From positions 1-8,586 of the forward strand of contig DYON01000110.1 in the NCBI GenBank assembly GCA_020720525.1: a stretch of DNA of 8,586 nt. The letters are read 5' to 3'. The DNA is from Acetofilamentum sp. (GTDB lineage Bacteria; Bacteroidota; Bacteroidia; Bacteroidales; DTU049). The notes beneath the pieces were generated by a model. The model was given only the letters and a program-made list of their open reading frames with translations, was not told where the DNA came from and did not search any database. Below are positions 6,855 to 8,586 of this stretch, piece after piece. The translations under genes and the position numbers were made by a program. The first letter of the stretch is position 1. The number at the start of each line of letters is the position of its first letter.

Positions 6855-7454
6855 ATGAAAAATTACGTTATAGTTGGACTTGGAAATCCTGGTCGCGAAT
6901 ATGCTGGAACGCGCCACAACATCGGATTTGAAGTGCTCGATTGGCTTGCTGGTTCGCATGGAGCTGTGTTTGCGCCATCGCGCTATGCCGATATGGCTAC
7001 TTATATGCTTAAAGGGCGAAAAATTGTTCTAATTAAGCCTTCAACCTACATGAATTTAAGCGGAAAAGCCGTTGCTTATTGGCTTCAGAACGAAAACCCA
7101 GAACCAGAACATTTGCTTGTAATAGCCGACGATGTGGCTTTGCCAACTGGTACTATTCGGATGCGAAAAAAAGGCGGCGCTGGAGGGCACAATGGGCTCG
7201 AAAATATAATTGTAACACTGAATACCGAAGAATTTGCGCGCCTGCGTTTTGGAGTTGGAAACGATTATCCACGCGGAATGCAGTCCGAATACGTTTTGGG
7301 CCGTTGGTTTCCCGAACAAGTACCTATTGTAAACGAACGTATAAAACTTGCGGCTAAAGCTGTTGAAGAATTTGTGTTGGCTGGCATCGATAGAGCCATG
7401 ACTCAATACAACAAAATGCCAGATGCTCCAAAAGAAGAGAAAAAAACGACTTAG
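6855..7454 (+). CDS. pth: peptidyl-tRNA hydrolase
   Basis: Cytoplasmic enzyme that cleaves the ester bond of peptidyl-tRNAs dropped from stalled ribosomes, recycling tRNA. The 199 residues match the usual bacterial Pth size (about 190-200). The N-terminal signature GLGNPGREYAGTRHNIGF holds Asn11 and the catalytic His21. TYMNLSG (Asn67), Asp92 in VIADDVALPTG, and GGAGGHNGL (Asn113) complete the active site. The C-terminal 15 residues are a charged Lys/Glu tail. The ATG at 6855 is chosen because homology begins exactly there; the 39 codons upstream in the same frame overlap the end of pgi. Its TAG stop interlocks with the TAA stop of the facing minus-strand gene. In many Bacteroidota pth sits beside the ribosomal protein L25 gene; here it follows pgi. 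Confidence 0.97.
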   Translation: MKNYVIVGLGNPGREYAGTRHNIGFEVLDWLAGSHGAVFAPSRYADMATYMLKGRKIVLIKPSTYMNLSGKAVAYWLQNENPEPEHLLVIADDVALPTGTIRMRKKGGAGGHNGLENIIVTLNTEEFARLRFGVGNDYPRGMQSEYVLGRWFPEQVPIVNERIKLAAKAVEEFVLAGIDRAMTQYNKMPDAPKEEKKTT

Positions 7455-7933
7455 AAACAACGTAATACGCTACTTCTACTTGGCTTGCTTCTGTTGTGAT
7501 GAAATTTTTTCTTCCCCTTGTGCTTGTACTGAAACACTTGTACTTTCTTTGAAATCGTTTTAAACATACTGGTTTTCTGGCGAGAACCTGTCGAAAATGA
7601 TGATGACGAAGACCCGGAGCTGTGATTGTTTGAAACAACCACTGGTTCGCGCTGCTGAGTTTGTATCTGATGGTTGTAGTTTCCTTCTTGCTGTATATTA
7701 ATGCCAGCATTGGATTGAACTTGATTAATATTAACAGCTGATTGATTTGCAACAGGATTGTTTCCCTCGCTATTGTTTATTGGAATCTGAATGTTTCTGT
7801 TTTGAATATTTCCATTGTTGTTGTTTGCAACATTTGTCAGATTTCCTTGACCATTGCCCGTATTCATCGAAATCTCGTTTTGGCTCATTGCAACAATAGC
7901 AAACAAACAAAACATCAAGGTGAATAATTTCAT
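7451..7933 (-). CDS. small exported Asn/Gln/Ser-rich protein with basic C-terminus
   Basis: I do not recognise this family. From the ATG at 7933 it has 160 residues. Residues 1-17 form a clear signal peptide (MKLFTLMFCLFAIVAMS, cleavage before Gln18). Residues about 18-100 are strongly enriched in Asn, Gln, Ile and Val; 101-117 are a Ser/Gly linker; 118-160 are basic (many Lys, Arg, His), with a lone Cys159 next to the C-terminus. One QEGNYN (82-87) matches the QxGxxN core of curlin repeats, but no regular repeat array exists, so an amyloid role is only a thought. The frame continues 30 codons upstream to 8023, but the extension is unlike a secreted start and the signal peptide fixes the ATG. 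It converges on pth, with stop codons overlapping (7451-7454). Confidence 0.68.
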   Translation of the reverse strand: MKLFTLMFCLFAIVAMSQNEISMNTGNGQGNLTNVANNNNGNIQNRNIQIPINNSEGNNPVANQSAVNINQVQSNAGINIQQEGNYNHQIQTQQREPVVVSNNHSSGSSSSSFSTGSRQKTSMFKTISKKVQVFQYKHKGKKKFHHNRSKPSRSSVLRCF

Positions 7934-7990
7934 ATTGTTGATTTTAAGGCGTCTATTGTTCCAATAATTATACCACATAACGATTGATTT

Positions 7991-7998
7991 CAAATTTG
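7991..7998 (-). promoter_or_regulatory. weak -7-like box upstream of the Asn-rich gene
   Basis: CAAATTTG, read identically on both strands, differs from TAnnTTTG only at the first base. On the minus strand it would place the start site about 50 bases before the ATG at 7933, and a TTTG lies about 22 bases upstream of it. No better candidate exists in 7934-8083, but the match is weak. Confidence 0.25.
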
Positions 7999-8030
7999 TT
8001 GTCTTAAACAAAACCAGATTCAAAAAAAAA

Positions 8031-8047
8031 TGAAAAAAATTTTTTCA
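8031..8047. repeat. A-tract/T-tract palindrome upstream of the tRNA promoter
   Basis: Seven A followed by six T, flanked by TG and CA, form a near-perfect palindrome 17 bp long. It sits directly upstream of the -7 box of the tRNA gene, where an intrinsically curved A-tract could help polymerase binding like an UP element. It has no GC stem, so it is not a terminator. Confidence 0.4.
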
Positions 8048-8063
8048 AATTAAAAATTGATTG

Positions 8064-8071
8064 TATATTTG
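8064..8071 (+). promoter_or_regulatory. tRNA-Gly promoter -7 box (TATATTTG)
   Basis: Exact TAnnTTTG match followed by CAG, 12 bases before the first base of the tRNA, so the primary transcript would carry only about seven extra 5' bases. The -33 element is poor (T-run near 8040-8045, spacer about 18). Confidence 0.6.
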
Positions 8072-8083
8072 CAGTCCAAAATT

Positions 8084-8159
<76 letters not shown>

Positions 8160-8183
8160 AAGCCTCCTCTCGGAGGTTTTTTT
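8160..8183 (+). terminator. intrinsic terminator of tRNA-Gly
   Basis: Stem CCTCC (8163-8167) and GGAGG (8172-8176) with the four-base loop TCTC, extended by flanking A/T pairs and followed by seven T (8177-8183). It begins immediately after the encoded CCA. Confidence 0.88.
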
Positions 8184-8417
8184 GTTTTATTGCTTTCCGA
8201 TTTTTAGGGAGAACGACCAAACAAACCACAATTGTTTTTACTATTTATCCTTAATCATGTTACTAAAGCACCTCTTTTTGCATATAACCACGAACTTTAC
8301 GAATAATAATCCATCAATAATTACATCGAAAAACAATCACCAATAGCAAGCAATTAATGATTGTTCACAAATATCTTTCATCGATGCAGGTGCAACAATA
8401 TCATTGGTGGTGCAAAT

Positions 8418-8432
8418 GAGGCTATCTCAAAA
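8418..8432. mobile_element. possible solitary insertion-sequence end
   Basis: GAGGCTATCTCAAAA resembles the terminal inverted repeat type GAGGCTGTCTCAAAA that I associate with Bacteroidota insertion sequences, with one base different. No matching end and no transposase are visible between here and the window edge, so this would be a relic or the end of an element continuing outside. The call is from memory of the motif and is weak. Confidence 0.3.
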
Positions 8433-8441
8433 CAAAGCTAG

Positions 8442-8520
8442 TGTTACGACATTTCAGCGTTCGGGCAAATTGACTTTGCTTTGCGGTTTTAAGCGACAAG
8501 AACATGGAAGCATCGTAACA
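8442..8520. repeat. 79-bp segment bounded by an 8-bp inverted repeat
   Basis: TGTTACGA (8442-8449) and its exact reverse complement TCGTAACA (8513-8520) bound a 63-bp spacer. The segment starts ten bases after the possible insertion-sequence end. It could be part of a MITE-like element or chance; there is no T-tract and no target duplication is evident. Confidence 0.3.
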
Positions 8521-8545
8521 GCCACAAACTAAACGATTAATCAAT

Positions 8546-8583
8546 GTCATCCTGCATAGATCCTGAAACAAGTTCAGGATGAC
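8546..8583. repeat. REP-like palindromic repeat unit at window edge
   Basis: Two perfect inverted repeats are nested here. The outer pair is GTCATCCTG (8546-8554) and CAGGATGAC (8575-8583), 9 bp. The inner pair is ATCCTGAA (8560-8567) and TTCAGGAT (8573-8580), 8 bp, around ACAAG. They share the right arm, so only one can form at a time. The GTCATCCTGAACTTG-like sequence resembles dispersed intergenic palindromes found in many bacterial genomes. The unit may continue past the window end. Confidence 0.55.
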
Positions 8584-8586
8584 GAC

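Larger units (their letters stand above)
8184..8545. other. 362-bp region without a supported gene
   Basis: No frame here encodes a recognisable protein. The longest ATG frame I noticed in the right half is 8416-8532 (38 residues, plus strand), which lacks a promoter and lies over repeat-like sequence. The left half (8184-8400) is AT-rich and holds an 8-bp inverted repeat, AACAATCA (8332-8339) and TGATTGTT (8358-8365), around an 18-base loop without a T-tract. The right half (8401-8545) contains the possible insertion-sequence end and the TGTTACGA inverted repeat listed separately. Confidence 0.5.

Noticed and set aside
7667..7735. Curlin repeat domain in the Asn-rich protein
   Set aside because: Only one QxGxxN core is present; the regular 19-23-residue spacing of curlin repeats is missing.
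8332..8365. Inverted repeat AACAATCA/TGATTGTT as a terminator
   Set aside because: AT-rich 8-bp stem, 18-base loop and no T-tract on either strand; probably chance in AT-rich DNA.
8416..8532. 38-codon plus-strand frame as a small gene
   Set aside because: No promoter or ribosome binding site is seen, it overlaps the possible insertion-sequence end and inverted repeat, and I recognise no family.

Overview
The window looks like chromosomal DNA of a Bacteroidota member, probably Bacteroidales-like. The evidence is moderate-to-low GC, almost no Shine-Dalgarno sequences, several TAnnTTTG boxes (the -7 element of Bacteroidota promoters), and Bacteroidota-type families: a DUF5106/TlpA-like thioredoxin protein, a DUF5063 protein and an RprX/RprY-like two-component pair. 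I cannot assign a genus.

Layout. Bases 51-5315 hold five tightly packed minus-strand genes, read from right to left: a sensor histidine kinase, an OmpR-class response regulator (overlapping the kinase gene by 14 bp), a DUF5063 protein, an exported thioredoxin-like protein and an EamA/DMT transporter. The gaps are only 6 to 30 bases, so they are probably one operon, perhaps with a secondary promoter in front of the DUF5063 gene. Bases 5316-5530 are a 215-bp divergent regulatory region. Bases 5531-7454 carry glucose-6-phosphate isomerase (pgi) and peptidyl-tRNA hydrolase (pth) on the plus strand, 22 bases apart. A small exported Asn/Gln/Ser-rich protein faces pth on the minus strand, and the two stop codons interlock. 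A tRNA-Gly(GCC) with promoter and terminator follows at 8064-8183. The last 400 bases appear non-coding and hold repeat-like sequence: a possible solitary insertion-sequence end, an 8-bp inverted repeat and a REP-like palindrome at the window edge.

The most interesting region is 5316-5530. Four TTAACA hexamers lie exactly 10 bp apart (5325-5360) just upstream of the kinase gene. This is the geometry expected for tandem binding of an OmpR-class regulator. To their right is a plus-strand TATCTTTG box without an obvious -33 element, so the array sits where an activator would bind. About 70 bases past that box is a perfect 10-bp hairpin with a T-tract (terminator-like), and only after it comes the separate promoter of pgi. 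The simplest reading is that the two-component system regulates itself and also drives a roughly 90-nt non-coding RNA or an attenuated pgi leader. This is inference from sequence geometry and has not been shown.
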